A stretch of DNA of 64,000 nt. It comes from Yamagishiella unicocca. Its lineage: Eukaryota; Chlorophyta; Chlorophyceae; Chlamydomonadales; Volvocaceae. A program made the translations under genes and the position numbers. Under the pieces are notes generated by a model. It saw only the letters and a list, made by a program, of their open reading frames with translations, ran no database searches and had not been told where the DNA came from. Shown one piece after another: positions 1 to 12,911 of this stretch (position 1 is the first letter of the stretch; each line of letters begins with the position of its first letter). Where the stretch lies: assembly GCA_003116995.1 (NCBI GenBank), contig BDSL01000037.1:248001-312000 (forward strand), written 5' to 3'.

Positions 1-1
1 G

Positions 2-118
2 AGCCCTCGATCCCCTCGGATTCCATCACCGCCGCCTAAACCGCGACCACCGCCCAGTCCTCCGAAACCGCCTGTACCCAGACAACCGCCTCCAAGCCCC
101 GCGCCCAAGCTGGCTTAA
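2..118 (+). CDS. C-terminal end of a proline-rich protein, 5' part outside the window
   Basis: The reading frame is open from base 2 to a TAA at 116-118 and gives 38 residues dominated by SPPPKP, RPPPSPP and PVPRQPPPSP patterns, ending in KLA. This is the composition of an algal hydroxyproline-rich (extensin-like) chain. It lies just upstream of, and on the same strand as, a family whose stalks look alike, so it may be the end of a fourth member. Unlike the three complete members it stops inside the Pro-rich part, with no transmembrane segment or tail. It could instead be a secreted wall protein or a truncated paralogue. The frame is convincing; the family assignment is a guess. Confidence 0.5.
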   Translation, partial: SPRSPRIPSPPPKPRPPPSPPKPPVPRQPPPSPAPKLA

Positions 119-3100
119 GCCAGTATGTCACGCGCGTTGCTCTGTGCCCAGTTGCGCAATGCTCAACAAATTGATGCATGCAAGCCAAGCCCTCGGCACT
201 ATATTCATAGGATGATGATTGTCTTAACTCCTAACTGGCAACTATGCCTACCAATGGATGAAAAATTAATTCATGTCACCAGGACATTTGGGAGTTTCCC
301 GGGAGCCATTTGCAACTAGCTCGCGCAAGCTGGCTGCTGCTGCACGCACATAACGTTTCCCTGACAACACGGTTGCGTGTGCTGTTATCCGGCCACTTTG
401 TCCATTGCCGATAGCTTGAACGCTGAAGGTAAAACTTGTGGGTAGTGTTGGTACGGTCATGGATGGGGGAAAATATGGAGAAGCAGACATTATTGGTAGT
501 AACCGACCCCACGGTCGTTGGTTAGGGTTGGTGTGTGTGTGGGGGGGGGGGGGCTTCCTCGCGCCGCGGCTCCGTCGACTGACCAGCCTAATGGAGTACA
601 AGGTTTTAGCTCATGATCTGATATGCATGATGGCATCGCTTACTGCGTGGAAATGTGCTCGTCAGTCGCTGCGGTGTCAGTATCAGCATCTGTGCCGAAC
701 CAAAGTGCCTGTAGGTGAGGTCGCGCTGTAGTCATCCAAATGGATGTCGAATAGAAATATATAGCGGTGTGTATGGATGACCTGGGCAAATTCGAAAACG
801 CGCACGCTTAGGATACGGTATGAAGCGGCCGCGAATGGATGTTGTTACTGTGTAGTGCTTCCTCGGGGAATGAGCGAGTCGTGTGACTAGTGGGGGGCTG
901 CTGCACGACCCAGGATCCGGTAGGCGTGGAGGGTTGTGCCTGCCAAGCCCCATCACGATCGCAGGGGGAAAATGTCATGATGAGTTCCAGGCACTTGGCC
1001 GCATCACTGCGCATGAATAGAGGCGGCGTGCGCTTGGGTGCCGCAGCAGTATTGTTTTGCGCTGCAGGAGACTGCCATGCATTCGGTGTCATACCAGCTG
1101 GCCAGGTCCGCATAGGATGCCGGGTAGGATCGCAACGAGCGTCCCTGATACAATGAGGATCCCTGTGTCTGCCTGTTAGGGCTCGTGCGAATTCGCTTAG
1201 CGAGCAGTTTCCTCGCGCGAAATGCATCAGCTGCTGAGGTCAGCATGTCACCTAAATGACGCTAAGGCCTCCTATTGCGTACACATGGAGTAACGAGTGT
1301 TGCGTTGTATCTTGTGTTCATTGCCATAGTCCATGGACCGGTGGCAACTGAGGAAGCTGAAGTAGTGTTACTACGTCTCGGGCGCACCTGATCCTTGTAG
1401 TACCTTCTTGCACGCTATGGACCGCCATGGCTGATATGCTAGCAGGGAGGCGCAGCTGGCACGAAATGCGCCGATGTGGCAGTGACGTCCGTTCGGTGGG
1501 CGCGGGCTGGTCGGGGGTGTACGTGAAACTTGCCCTCTTTAGTGCGGCACGGTACGATGTGGACGCATGTGCCCGTGGCCGTTGCTTGAGCTTCGTAGTA
1601 GGGACCTTCACGTGCATCGGACACCTATCGGAGTGCACTGCTATTGGCGATGATAGGATGTGATGTGCACGAGCGAGAAGCTTCGCCCACGAAAGGGGAG
1701 GGAGCGTGTGTAACTCGCACGATACCGGTAGCCCATTGAACTGGTTTGGGGCTCAAGTTTCAGCCTGCGGCCTGCGGCACATTAGGTCCGAGCTCCTGAC
1801 AAAATATCCAAACACACATGAAACTCCCCTGGTGAATGTATGGCCACGGGCCACTCACAGGAGGAAATCTACTGGAGTAACACGTCTACGCCTCGGCGCA
1901 ACCACGTCCACAAAGCTATATTCCTACAAGAGACTGTGTTGTGGCCCGGCCCATTGCGCCCGCCTGGTCGCGCTTCCGCGCTCGCAGCCGTTCCGGCTCC
2001 CATGTAACACTCGCATTCTGTTTCCCGACGGACGACATGGGAAGCGCGACTCTGCACTATCTGAGCACCGGTAAAATAAGTTCGAGTCACGGAGCCGAAC
2101 GCGGCAAATGTCAGAAAAGTGTGGTTGAGCTGGGCGTTTCGAAAAGCATACTGTGTGCCGCTGGGTGAATATCGTGCCATACCCAGCAATGCGATTGGAG
2201 CAACTACAGTGATAGCAATACAAGGAAAAAATGAGGGCGAGGACGAGCCTTATGCACCAGAGTCTGGGAAGGGTAGCATCTAGACAGATAGCGCAGAAAA
2301 GCTGATTGGTGTTAACCAACCTAGCGGCGGGCTTATCTTGCGGGCACGACGTGGTATAAAACGAATACGTCCCGGCAGGATTCTGAAATGATATCCAGGG
2401 CTATCATGCATCCTATCGCCTGTGGTAAATCCATAGACGGTATTGCATCAGCAGGTCCGCGAGCAAAGCAGGTAGGGAGCTTTCTTTCGTCAGTCTGACC
2501 AGTGGCCTCATCTTATTCTAGCGAGCAACGGGTTACTGGTATAATTATACCAATATATGCAGTCACGTTTGATATTGCATGAGCTCAAATGTACAAAGTA
2601 TGCCGCTGGCGTGTCTGGAGGTTGCAACTTCAGAGGAACATGCCCGCGGTGCTGACTGCCGAACGGAACTATGAAATATATGGCCTTCATAGCAATTTAA
2701 AGATTTGCTTTCCAATGGTCCACAGGACAAAAAATACCGGCAGCGCCACGTGTCGGAATTTAAAAACCCAGCGCGGCCACACTTGCTTGCCTCGATTATT
2801 AATCACTCAAGCGCACCAGCGGGGTCCAGACAGAAGGTGACAGAGTTTCACAAGTATTGCGCCACAGGGATCCCTGCTGAAGGCGCTCCTGACTGTTTGC
2901 AGCTTAACAACGCGCTCATCACGCTCATGGCCATCGAGCGCAATATTCTGATACTAGTATGCACTCGGAACACTACAAGACATCGAAATCCCCTGATGTC
3001 CAGCGGCATGCGCTGAAGCGGGTGATGCCCATGAAAATCGTTTCGCGTGGGCCTTATGGGGCATGGGCCTCAGCGTTGGCATTGACGCGTTTCGTCCTTG

Positions 3101-3503
3101 ACATACGTGTTAGCTTATCGATTTCTTAGTCTTATACCACGGTATTAACCTCCTACATCGTCGATTCATGAGATCAGCGATCAACGACTTATGCATGGCT
3201 TTGAAAGCGTGTACGCAAAGCTAACGATGAACGCACGCCCTTGATCAACCTAGGAGCATTTGAAACATACCAATCCATAGCGTAAACTCCAAGTAAGGCA
3301 CTGCTGCCCTTCTTATCTGTCGCACAACCAGTCACGAGCAAGCTTGGGCCCGATAGCACCTACCGCCAGTGACACAGTATACAAATACTTCGTTGAACTT
3401 CGTCAGGAACACCTTTCTCTGCTGTGGATCGATCCTCAGACCCGGTCTGCTAGTGGACGGTGTGTACCAGAATATTCAGCCGCTGGTTCGGGGCTGGAGG
3501 GAA
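119..3503. other. Intergenic region, no gene recognised
   Basis: About 3.4 kb between the Pro-rich C-terminus and the first exon of paralogue A. Only short open frames of ordinary composition are seen, none with a motif, splice context or similarity to the family exons. A run of about 12 G lies near 541-552. It should hold the 3' UTR of the upstream gene and the promoter of A, but I see no defined signal. Confidence 0.5.
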
Positions 3504-6500
3504 ATGAAGCTGAGCAGCTCGCAGACTGCAAATCGTCGCGTTTTGGCTCTTTGCGCCGCCTTGGAGATGGTGCTGATAGCGATGGTTCAGCCTCGTGGTG
3601 TCACTGGTGAGTGGTGCGGCTATTCGTACGTGCTATAGCTGGCATGTGGCCGCGGATGCGTGGCAGACACATACACGCACATACATACACCCACCCCATC
3701 TACCCACGCACATTTTCTGAAATGGGCGAGGCGGTGCGTACATAAGCATTCATGGGTGGATCACGGCAATGTCTATTAGCAAGATGAAGTCCATTATCAA
3801 CCGACGGAGAGCTGACCCGATGTACTATGGAGGGCTGACACAACAGTAGTGGGGTTACGGTGTCGTAAGGAGGGATAGATAGGGTTAGATAGTTAGGGTT
3901 GGGTAACCCAACCTGGAGGCTACAGATTCGAACGAGCGAACCCTGGGGTGTGTAATAACCCACTGATAACCCACTGGGAAGGTAACCCACCTGGGGGTAA
4001 CCCAAGGGATGGGAAATAAACAGGGGGGTTACGTGGGGAGTAAGCACCCGGTCAGTTATGTAGCAGACTCGGTGTGCCAAATCGAGGGTAACCGACCTGG
4101 TTATGCAATAGGCCACTCCGTCCCAGACACGTACGTCACGCCCCTCATAATTCCCGCCGCGCGCTGCTGGGCGCCACAAAAATAGTTCCACACACATTGA
4201 TTGGACTCGGGTCGGAGGACAACAGATAGATGCATGCGCTACGGTGGTGGTGGTGGTGGTGGTGGTGGTGGTGGTGGTGGTGGTGGTGGTGGCTCGTATA
4301 CGTAGGCGGCGCAATCGCTCGGCGGTTCATGGCGGACGAAGCGCGTGTATGTATGTGGGTGCGTGCGTTTGCTTAGGTATGTACGTACGTGCGTATGCAT
4401 GGTCACAAGCAAGTCGAATCTGCGTCCTGACGGTCGACCGTAAGCGTTTTTACTTACTATGTACTTGCTAGTGCATCTGAGCACCTAGCTACCATTTACA
4501 TAGATATGTGGGTGCGTGCCGTGCGTGTGTTACACGTACGATATGTAGGCTGTGAGTTGCACCCGTTTGCTTGCGATGCGGTGCTGGCTGGTTTCGTGCA
4601 CGTGTGCATACCCTACATCACCTAACTAACGGAACCGATGGCAATCGAGCCAGATCGAGCCAGCTAACTAACAGCTGATCAACCAATCAAGCCAGCTGGC
4701 AAGCAAGCAACATTGGTCATAAAATGAATATGTGTACATACATGCATACGTAGCGTGATGTTCTGTCTTCATTTTACATAACGTGTGATGCCTGTATGTA
4801 TTGTGCAGGTCTTGCGTGTCCACAGTCGTTGGTGGGCACATACAACGCTGTCTTACTGACCGCGCATGAGACGTTGAAGCTAACTGTGACCAAGTCGGCG
4901 TCGGCACCGGCGCCCTTGTCATCACCAAGCAACTCGTCGGCGTCGTCTCCTCCAGTCGCCAATCCAACAGCAGCAGCAGATGGCGACTATGCAGCAGCAG
5001 CAGCTGCGAGCCGCAATCGTGCCGACGGCGGCAGCACGGAGCAGGTCGGCACTACTAACAGCAGCAGCGGCTGCGATAACGTAGTAACGGAGACGCCTTT
5101 GACATCCGAAGGTGTCTTCCTGTACCTGCGCCCAACCTACACAATCCAGAGTTGTGATGCTGCCAGCGGCACCTCGCGCTACAGCGTAATCGTAACGGTT
5201 CAGGGTTGTGACACCTTCCGCAGTAGTACTGCAACACCTGCTACCCCCGAAGCATGCATTTCTAGTCAAGGCTGCACGAGGCAAGTGATATGCGCTCGCT
5301 CGCCTAGATGTATGAGGTCTCGAGCGACAGAATTATTGCTGTGTGATATACATACTGCTAATATGTTTATCTACATGAAAGGATCCCATAACTTGATTCA
5401 AACCACCAATGTCCTAGGTACGTACTGACCCCTACCTCTGCATCCCCACCCTACTTATTGCTTGCTTGCTTGGTCATGCATGTATATATAGGAACCGATG
5501 ATCATGTATGCGCGTATGTATGCGTGCGTACATTTTTAATCCATGCATACGTCACCTGGGAATATGTGTCGTCTATCTGCTGCGTGCTGTACATGTCTGG
5601 CCATATTTTCGTGGCTCCATGTATACATAGCTAGATACACCTTCCGCCGTTCCGTCCTCGTTTGTTTACCAGCCACGCATTCATGCACGACCCTCTCGGC
5701 TTACTTGTTGTTTATCATCCATGTCGACTCACTTCTGATTGCTAAGATAAATAATATTGCTAATAATTATTAATAATTGTATGTATGCTACTTCTAATGC
5801 GCTACCTAGCCGATCGATCGTGCAATAAGTAAGGCTGATGATACGCACGCTCGCTACGTACCAGTATGCCATTTGCTTGGATAACCGTACGCGTACGTGA
5901 TGTTTTCAATTATGGCACGCACCGACGGCGCCGTGATTGCGGACAGGAACACGTCACAGTGTCAGCGTAATTGCTTGTTTGACATCATGGAAGCTGTGGA
6001 GGGAAGCTTCGACGTTGACCTCGACGGCATCGTTAAGTCACTGACCATCGGCGTGGCAGCAGCCAGCCGCGGCGGGCTGAAGACAACCTCAAGTATGGGC
6101 GGCGGCGGCGCCGCTGATGATGCTGACGACGTTCTGCTGCTGTCATCATTGATGTCTTCTTGCAGTAGCGTGGCGGACAATAAGGATTCGAAAGTCTCAT
6201 TACCGGAACGGATTGCTTCGCTGCGCGGGATCTTTGATCTACTGTCACAACAAGCGCACAGCAGGTCGGTGGCTGGGTTCGTTGTCGGTGCGTCGTAGCG
6301 TGCGTGTGTGCGTGTGTCAAAACCTGGGGTGGGCGCCGCGTCTCGCGAGCGGGCGAGGTAGGCTTTAGTGCTAGTCAAAATAAAACATACACGCACGCTG
6401 CGCTCTATCGCTAACACTCAGATAGAAATTCATTTTGCACTACTATTCAAAATTTATCCTTCCCTGCTGGTCTCTGAAAAAGCTGATTTGCCCACGCACT

Positions 6501-9500
6501 ACCCGCCGTAAGGTAAAATGCCGTAAATATGATGCTAGCTGTCATTTAACCACAACCGAGCGAAGCACCCGAGCTTTGAGTTCCATCACGAGCGAGCTGC
6601 AGCAGCTTCTCCGCATTTCCAGCAGATCTTCACTGATGTGAGCTCCTTTTATCGCGTTAGTTCCCACAACGCTACTTTCGCCTACAATGGTTAGAGACAG
6701 AGCTGTGTTGTCTGTTTCATACCCATACATTGAAGATACACTGCGAAGGTATATATCATGCCACCTGAACGTACGGAACGAGAATAAACAGGTTTTGAAG
6801 TACCTCCATACCGGTATGTAAAAGAGTTTATGTAAAATACTAAGCTTATGCGCGTAAAATAAAAAATCACTTATAAAAGAAGATGAACAAGAGTGAAGCA
6901 AGGAAGTTAAGATTTAAAAAGAAAGATAAAGAAAATAAATTTATTCCAAGTGTACCTTAACGGGTTATTCATCGTCTAAAAATCAATTATTGTGCGCACA
7001 TGCAGGCAGACAAATGTTTCAGAAGAGGTCCCTGTATCTACAAGCGCCAGGCTGCTTCTGGCAGCAGACGAACCAACAGCAGATGGGCAGGGCACCCCCA
7101 CTGCTGCCGCAGGTAGCACTGAGTACAAACCCATTCGCAGTGATGGTGCTCACCAAAACAAAGCTTCAGACCACCTGACGGATAAATTATACGCTTTTAA
7201 CTCCGAGACCACCATCGCCCAACGTGCGGCCGATGGGTCGCAATCATGGACGCAGCGAAAATTCCTTGTGCCCACAGATGAAGCATACGAGATTATGCCC
7301 CGAGGAATAGCGGAGTTTGCAGCAGGTGGGTATGCTCCCCAATGTGTTTGCATACATGTATCCAACAATTTACGGCGGACCTATCTATCTAAGTATGCTT
7401 CCAGTTTTTGTTTATTTCGTCGTACTCAGCGCGAATTAGCAACGTTATATGTCACAATGAAAACTGAAAAGGTAAGTGTGAGTACCCATAATCGATGCCG
7501 ATGTTTGTGCTCGTCGGGCATACGTAGGCGGCCTTGGGAGCACCAACTCGCAAGTAACCAACTCAACTGCTGGTGACGCACGTGCGTGTGCCTGCAGGTG
7601 GTGTGTCTCATACCCTTATTTCTGCTTCCGGGCGACTGCTGTCTCGAGTGGATATGGCCCTTCACGAACGGACCATTCCAGTTCAGCATCCAGTACATGC
7701 CAGCCAAGAGCGTGGTGATGGAGAGGCGGCTGACGCTGCTGGGTATGCGGAGGCCACCATCATGCGGTCACGTGTCATATTGACACTCTCCCGTCAATTA
7801 TTGACGTCCAAGCCGCCGCCGGCAGCAGCAGATACGGTTGCTGCCTCCAAACTGGCACGGATGACATTATCTGATCCAAACGTTGTGACAGCTAGTGCGA
7901 CAGGTACGGTTGCCGTCGATTGGAAAGTGCGTACGTATGTGCGCCTACCTACAGCGCTTGCTGGTCAATATTAGTACGTGACACCAACACAGTTAGTGTT
8001 CAAATATGACTAAATTTGAACTAAAAGGAACAGACGGTTATGTATGTATTCAACGAGGACTAAAAAAAGGTTAAAGTATGTTTGAAACACAAACTTGAAT
8101 CAAGTGAGTACGTATGTAATGGCCATTCGGTTGATCATAGTGTTTCTGCTGCTCATTACAAGTACATGCATGCTCGCATGGGCATAGTCCTTGCCTACAT
8201 TAACATTGTCAGCACTGGTGCCATTCATGTTGGTGACGAGCGCGCGCCCAATATGCTAAACCCCGCTTACCTCCAGGGCTTCATAAGCGTGGCGTATGCA
8301 TGGTTACTAATTTGGCACTGCTGTGTGCGGGTTTATTTGTTGTCCCATAAACCCTTCCCATCACGCCGCCGCGTCATATGCACCAGTCACGCAAGACCTG
8401 TAGCGCCTGCAGCGCAGACGTGTACATAACCTAAATCATTTTACTCACTTTCGCTCGAATGGACGCAATGCCTCACTAGATCATCACTAGGATCAAGCAA
8501 GCGATGTTTCTTCTAACTTCATTTAAGCTAATGATATCTTTGCTTATTACTTACCGCCCGGCGGGCCTTTATTTACTTCCTCTAATCCATGCAGATGCTC
8601 AACGCCAACAGGCTTTGTTCGTAAATGACCTGGCATCCCGTGTGCTATCCTTATCATCCGACGCACTCTACCCGGGAGGCAGCTTCTCGAGTTACATGCG
8701 CGACTGGAAGGACAAGCTAGCCGAAAACAGCCGCCGCCGGCATTTGCGTACAAATATGCCCGAAGCTGATGATAACACGCATTCCCGTAACTATGGGCGT
8801 CGTCGTCAGGGAGAGGCCGAAACTGCTTGGCGCAGAGTGAGACGCCGTCCCCAGGTGGCGGCGGGTAGCAACAAAGCCAGGAGACATCGTGGCCTACTGA
8901 CGCTCGAACGCACGGAGCTGTACAGTGGATATAAATCGATTGTCGTTGCCGGCAACGAACTCGGGGTGGGGGTATCTATGGGACGATATTCAGGCGCAGA
9001 ACAGGGCTATTCCACAGCTCAGGTACGAATCTATGGTAATAATATATCGTCATGTGCTGCTGAAATGCTTGAAAACACAGGTCGGTAGCAGTTACGGTGA
9101 TGTCAAGAATGCGCTCTACCAATGCTCGGACGGACTCTTAGCCTCCCATCGACGTGTATGTATATATGCATGCACTTTGTTTGCCTTGATTCGCTCGTCT
9201 ACTTGACCTTGCAGATAACCGCTGGTTTTTACGTGGACCTGAATGTAAACCTGTTTGGTTACTCGTACCCTGGTGCTCTGTATCTGGAAAGCTCTGGAGT
9301 CGCCGGTAAGAGGACGACAGAGAGCGAGGAGAGTTGTACGTGTGTGCAGAATGCAGCCAATCGATCGATAACCAGGGTTTCAGCACCGCAGCAGGCGGGA
9401 AAGCAGCGGGCTTTGTTTGCCACACGGATGGCACCTTCGCTCTTGTTTCGTTTATCTATCTATTGTCACCTAACACTAAGGCGGGAAATAAACTGATTAT

Positions 9501-12500
9501 GTGTTCACCATCAATGCACTACATACACCTACCTTGTGCCATACTTCAGTTGCGTCCTACACTCCCTCCTTCCCTCCTGTGACACCCACAGACTATACAA
9601 GGAGTTCAAACGGAACATATATGAAAACGGGCGCGCGCATGACAAGGAATGTCCGCACGTTCACCACTGACAGGTTGAAAGAGAGCGTGGATTTCTTCCG
9701 TCCGTTGAAAAACTGTTCTGATTTTGAGGTACGCCAGTACTGAGCGTGCGACAATATTATTCCCACGCATATTATTCCCATGCGTAAACGCCATGGCATG
9801 CAACGAAGTGAATAGATAGGTGGTCTGCTGTTACGTATACGCCGCTTTGTTGCTCGTGCACGCACGCCGTTTAATGGGTGCGATATCGAGGCGTTAGGTA
9901 AAACGGGAAGCGCCGCCACCTTCAAGCAAGCAATAATGCGCCCAGCAGGATTTGCAGTTGCCCGTTGGTCTCGCACCCAACCTATCTAGATAGCTACGTA
10001 CCTCCATCCATGTACACTCGCCCAGCAGCCTGCTTATGACCCCGCCGCTTCCAGGCGATCTCGCAGAGTGGATACGAGCGTTTCCTCACAGACAAATGGA
10101 CGTTGGTGAGTGTACGCGTCACCTTCGTCGTCATCTCTGCGGAGATCTCCCTGGAAGCCGGGCCGGATGTGTTTGGATCTGTCGGATCTTGCGAGTTCCA
10201 GGGATCTACATCTGTGGGTGCAGGGGCCGGCCTTTCTGGTGAGCGGCGATCGATGCATACAAGCACAGGCGTAAAAAACGCTTTCCTTCCCTATGTAAGG
10301 TATATAGATCAGCACGCGTATGCATGTGCGTGCATATTATTAGAAAAAAGAAACCTCGCATACGTTCATCAGAACGTCAAATCGATTACTAAGGCGCGTC
10401 AGGTAGGGAACAAAAGCGCCACATGGTATTTGCACACTTGTATACGTATATGTCATGCATAAATAAATAAAAGACCCCATTGAAAACATTTGGGCCACGC
10501 TGGGGGCTCAACTCGCCTTCCATCGCGAACACACAATCAAATTACCGGAATGTTGGCTGCGTGGGCGGGGGTGCACGCCAGCCAGTTGTCAAACGTCGAC
10601 CCCATTTGCGATGACTCTTGCACAAGCAGCAGCTATAATACATCCTTTCAATCTGCAGTGACAGCTATTTTTAGTTTAAGGCCACGACGCCTTGGAGCCG
10701 CCTCCGTTTCATTATTGGGGCAAGACTTGCCGCGCCGTACGAATTCTCCAAGGTCAGGGATGCGGTAGCCTTTACGATAGCCTATTATTTTCTTAATTAC
10801 GCGCGTCAAATATTTATTAGCATCATTATTCATAATGAAAGCGCACATACTTCGCTTTGAGCCGCAAATAAGCAATCTGCGCGCGCTGTTCTATCCCGCA
10901 TAAGAACGCCTGGCTGCCATGGCCTGCTTCATTGCGGACTTGGCATGTAGATCGATTTCTTAGCCTGCACGTCGCCCTAAGAGCAGCCGCGCTTGGCCTT
11001 AGGAACCTACGGTTCGTAACCCTACGTAGGCTAAACACACCAACTCCTTATCCCTATCGGTAGTCTTTTGATGCATGTGGTTAGGGGCCACCGCCACACA
11101 TTCGTGTGTGTCATCAAAGGTAATGTATACACGTCGTGCGTGCGCGTAGCGTGCAATAATGGAATGGAAACCTACTTACGTACATAAAACAATTTCGCGC
11201 TTGCTTGGCTACCGCCGATCAAGGGTGATGATCCCATGGCAATATACAAGTAATAAGCGCTTTCCCCTATGCATGCTACTCACGTAATGCATTCAATACC
11301 TCTCTGCTCAGATGCTGCAGTGACCCTCTGTAAGTATTCAATAAGCGAGGCTTAATAATGTTAAGCCACGTCCTTTGTAATACGGATTCCCTTGCAACCT
11401 GCTGTTCCCCGTGTGGATGGATGGTGCCGTCAGGCTCTTTCAACGGGATTGCATCATCGGGCCTAAATGCGTTCCTTACGGAGGTCAGTCTTAACGCTGA
11501 GATCTTCATCCTCCAGCCAGAGATTACGGGATTCGCGTTTTATACCCTCGACATGGCTTTCTACGACGATAACTTGTTGTCACCGTCGTGCGCAATCACG
11601 GACGTCAACCTCCGAATGCTGAGTGTCAGCATATACTACTCTAAGCGGCTCATTTTTGACTGGGATGAAGCAACGGAAATATACAACAAACCGAGTTTCG
11701 AAGTGGCCAGTAAATCCACTGGTTGGGAATGCAGGTCGGATGCAATTGACAAGGCGAAGGTGCTTGCCAAGGCGGCCATAACGCCGCCGCCGCCCCCGCC
11801 ACCGCCGCCCCCGCCACCGCCGCCATCACCATCCGCACCGCCGCCGCCACCATATCCACCGCCGCCGCCACCTTATCCACCGCCATCGCTACCATCACCA
11901 TCGCCAGCGCCACTAAGGCCTCCATCGCCCTTGATGAACTCAGGGATTACAGTGCCGGCGGGCGACTTGCCCAGCACGTTTCCGCTAACAGCAGCACCTG
12001 CGGATGAAGATTATTCCAACACCAGCAGCGGGGGGCACTGGAACGATTCCCGCGGTCATGACCACCAAACGTCATCATACCCGTCAACAGCAGCAGCCAA
12101 AAAGCCTTTCCCAACTGACCTGGACAACAGTTACCGTCGGCAAACCGTGATGATCATAGTTTGCACCATTGTTGGTGCGGTAGTAGCTGCTGTTGTCGTG
12201 CTCATGGCGCTCGCAGCTGTGAACTACAGCAGGAGGCGTGCTAGTGCTCCCGTCATTCCGACAACACCACCAATCGGCCCTGGCCCGCAAACCCCGACGG
12301 TGGAGCACGATGACCTCATTCAGGGAAAACCTCCGAGCCCTGCCTCTCTTCCGGCTTCTGGGCCCCCATTGTTGCCGGTTGCGGTAGTTAGTACAACGAC
12401 AGCAGTGGTAGCGGCAGCGCCCATCATCAGCCCACGGATACCTAGTGCTCCTCTTACGGGCAGCAGTGCCATTATTGATAATGAACCTGTTATCAGCAGC

Positions 12501-12836
12501 AGCCCGGCGATGCCGTTGCAATCAACACAACCCGCGTCCGCTGCCGTACTACTACCGGTAGAGTCCCTGCTGGATCCCATAATTTCGGCCCCGTCGAACC
12601 CACCGCTGGTGCCGCCGCCCATCGGTAGCGCCGGCGGCCCACCTGCAACAAATGGTCACTCGGAGCAACAACCTGAAGCTGACCTGCCCGGCATGACCTC
12701 AGCGCATGCGGCAGGGGAAGTAGACGCAACAACAGCTGCCGTGCGCGAGGTGATTGAGCCCCCGGAAGCGGCCCCGATATCAGGGCCAAGTAAACCAGCA
12801 GGTCGCTTGCCGCCCCTCAATCACCAATTACGCTAG
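3504..12836 (+). CDS. Paralogue A: type I membrane protein with polyproline stalk, unrecognised family (10 exons)
   Basis: Exons 3504-3606, 4809-5280, 5947-6264, 7006-7325, 7598-7903, 8595-9022, 9215-9305, 9592-9728, 10055-10238, 11434-12836 join in frame to 1,253 residues. Residues 1-35 are a signal peptide (Arg-Arg, then VLALCAALEMVLIAM, ending PRGVTG). Residues 36-192 are a Cys-containing domain with a Ser/Ala/Pro-rich insert and the motif LYLRPTYTI. Exon 3 has CLFDIMEA; exon 6 has LYPGGSFSSYMRDWKDKL followed by a very basic stretch. Exons 7, 9 and early 10 have alternating hydrophobic strands (GFYVDLNVNLFG, WTLVSVRVTF, LNAEIFILQP). A Pro/Ser stalk spans about 902-955, one membrane helix about 1025-1049 (contains VCTIVG), then a Pro/Ala/Thr-rich tail of about 200 residues. 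Intron 2 uses AG/GCAAGT. Start: the only ATG giving a signal peptide aligned with B and C. Function unknown; a surface or cell-wall role is inferred from layout. Not a pherophorin by what I can see. Confidence 0.87.
3826..4118 (+). repeat. Dispersed repeat R1, copy 1 (GGGTAACC-rich, tRNA-like arm), in intron 1 of A
   Basis: Shares ordered blocks with the copies near 26,310 and 37,960: 'tatggagggctgac', several 'gtaaccca' blocks, 'gtaagcacccggt', 'agactcggt', 'gccaaa' and 'gggtaaccgac'. The block ACTCGG..CCAAA..CGAG can fold as an anticodon-like arm. The copies are clearly diverged from each other, and the boundaries are approximate. Confidence 0.6.
4241..4291 (+). repeat. (GGT)n microsatellite
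   Basis: About 17 uninterrupted GGT triplets inside intron 1 of paralogue A. The open frames through it (poly-Val, poly-His, poly-Pro) are spurious. Confidence 0.95.
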
Positions 12837-12906
12837 CTAGCTGGCGATTGATTGGCATAAGAGCGGCATCAGTGGGCGGGTCTGCTGTAGTTATCAGGCG
12901 GCGAAA

Positions 12907-12911
12907 TGTAA
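12907..12911 (+). terminator. Candidate TGTAA polyadenylation signal of paralogue A
   Basis: TGTAA, the usual poly(A) signal of volvocine green algae, lies about 70 nt after the stop of A; a second one is at 13096-13100. A five-base motif is expected often by chance, so this is only suggestive. Confidence 0.3.

Noticed and set aside
3700..4314. 204-residue minus-strand frame
   Set aside because: Runs through repeat R1 and the (GGT)n array in intron 1 of A; no homology to anything recognised.
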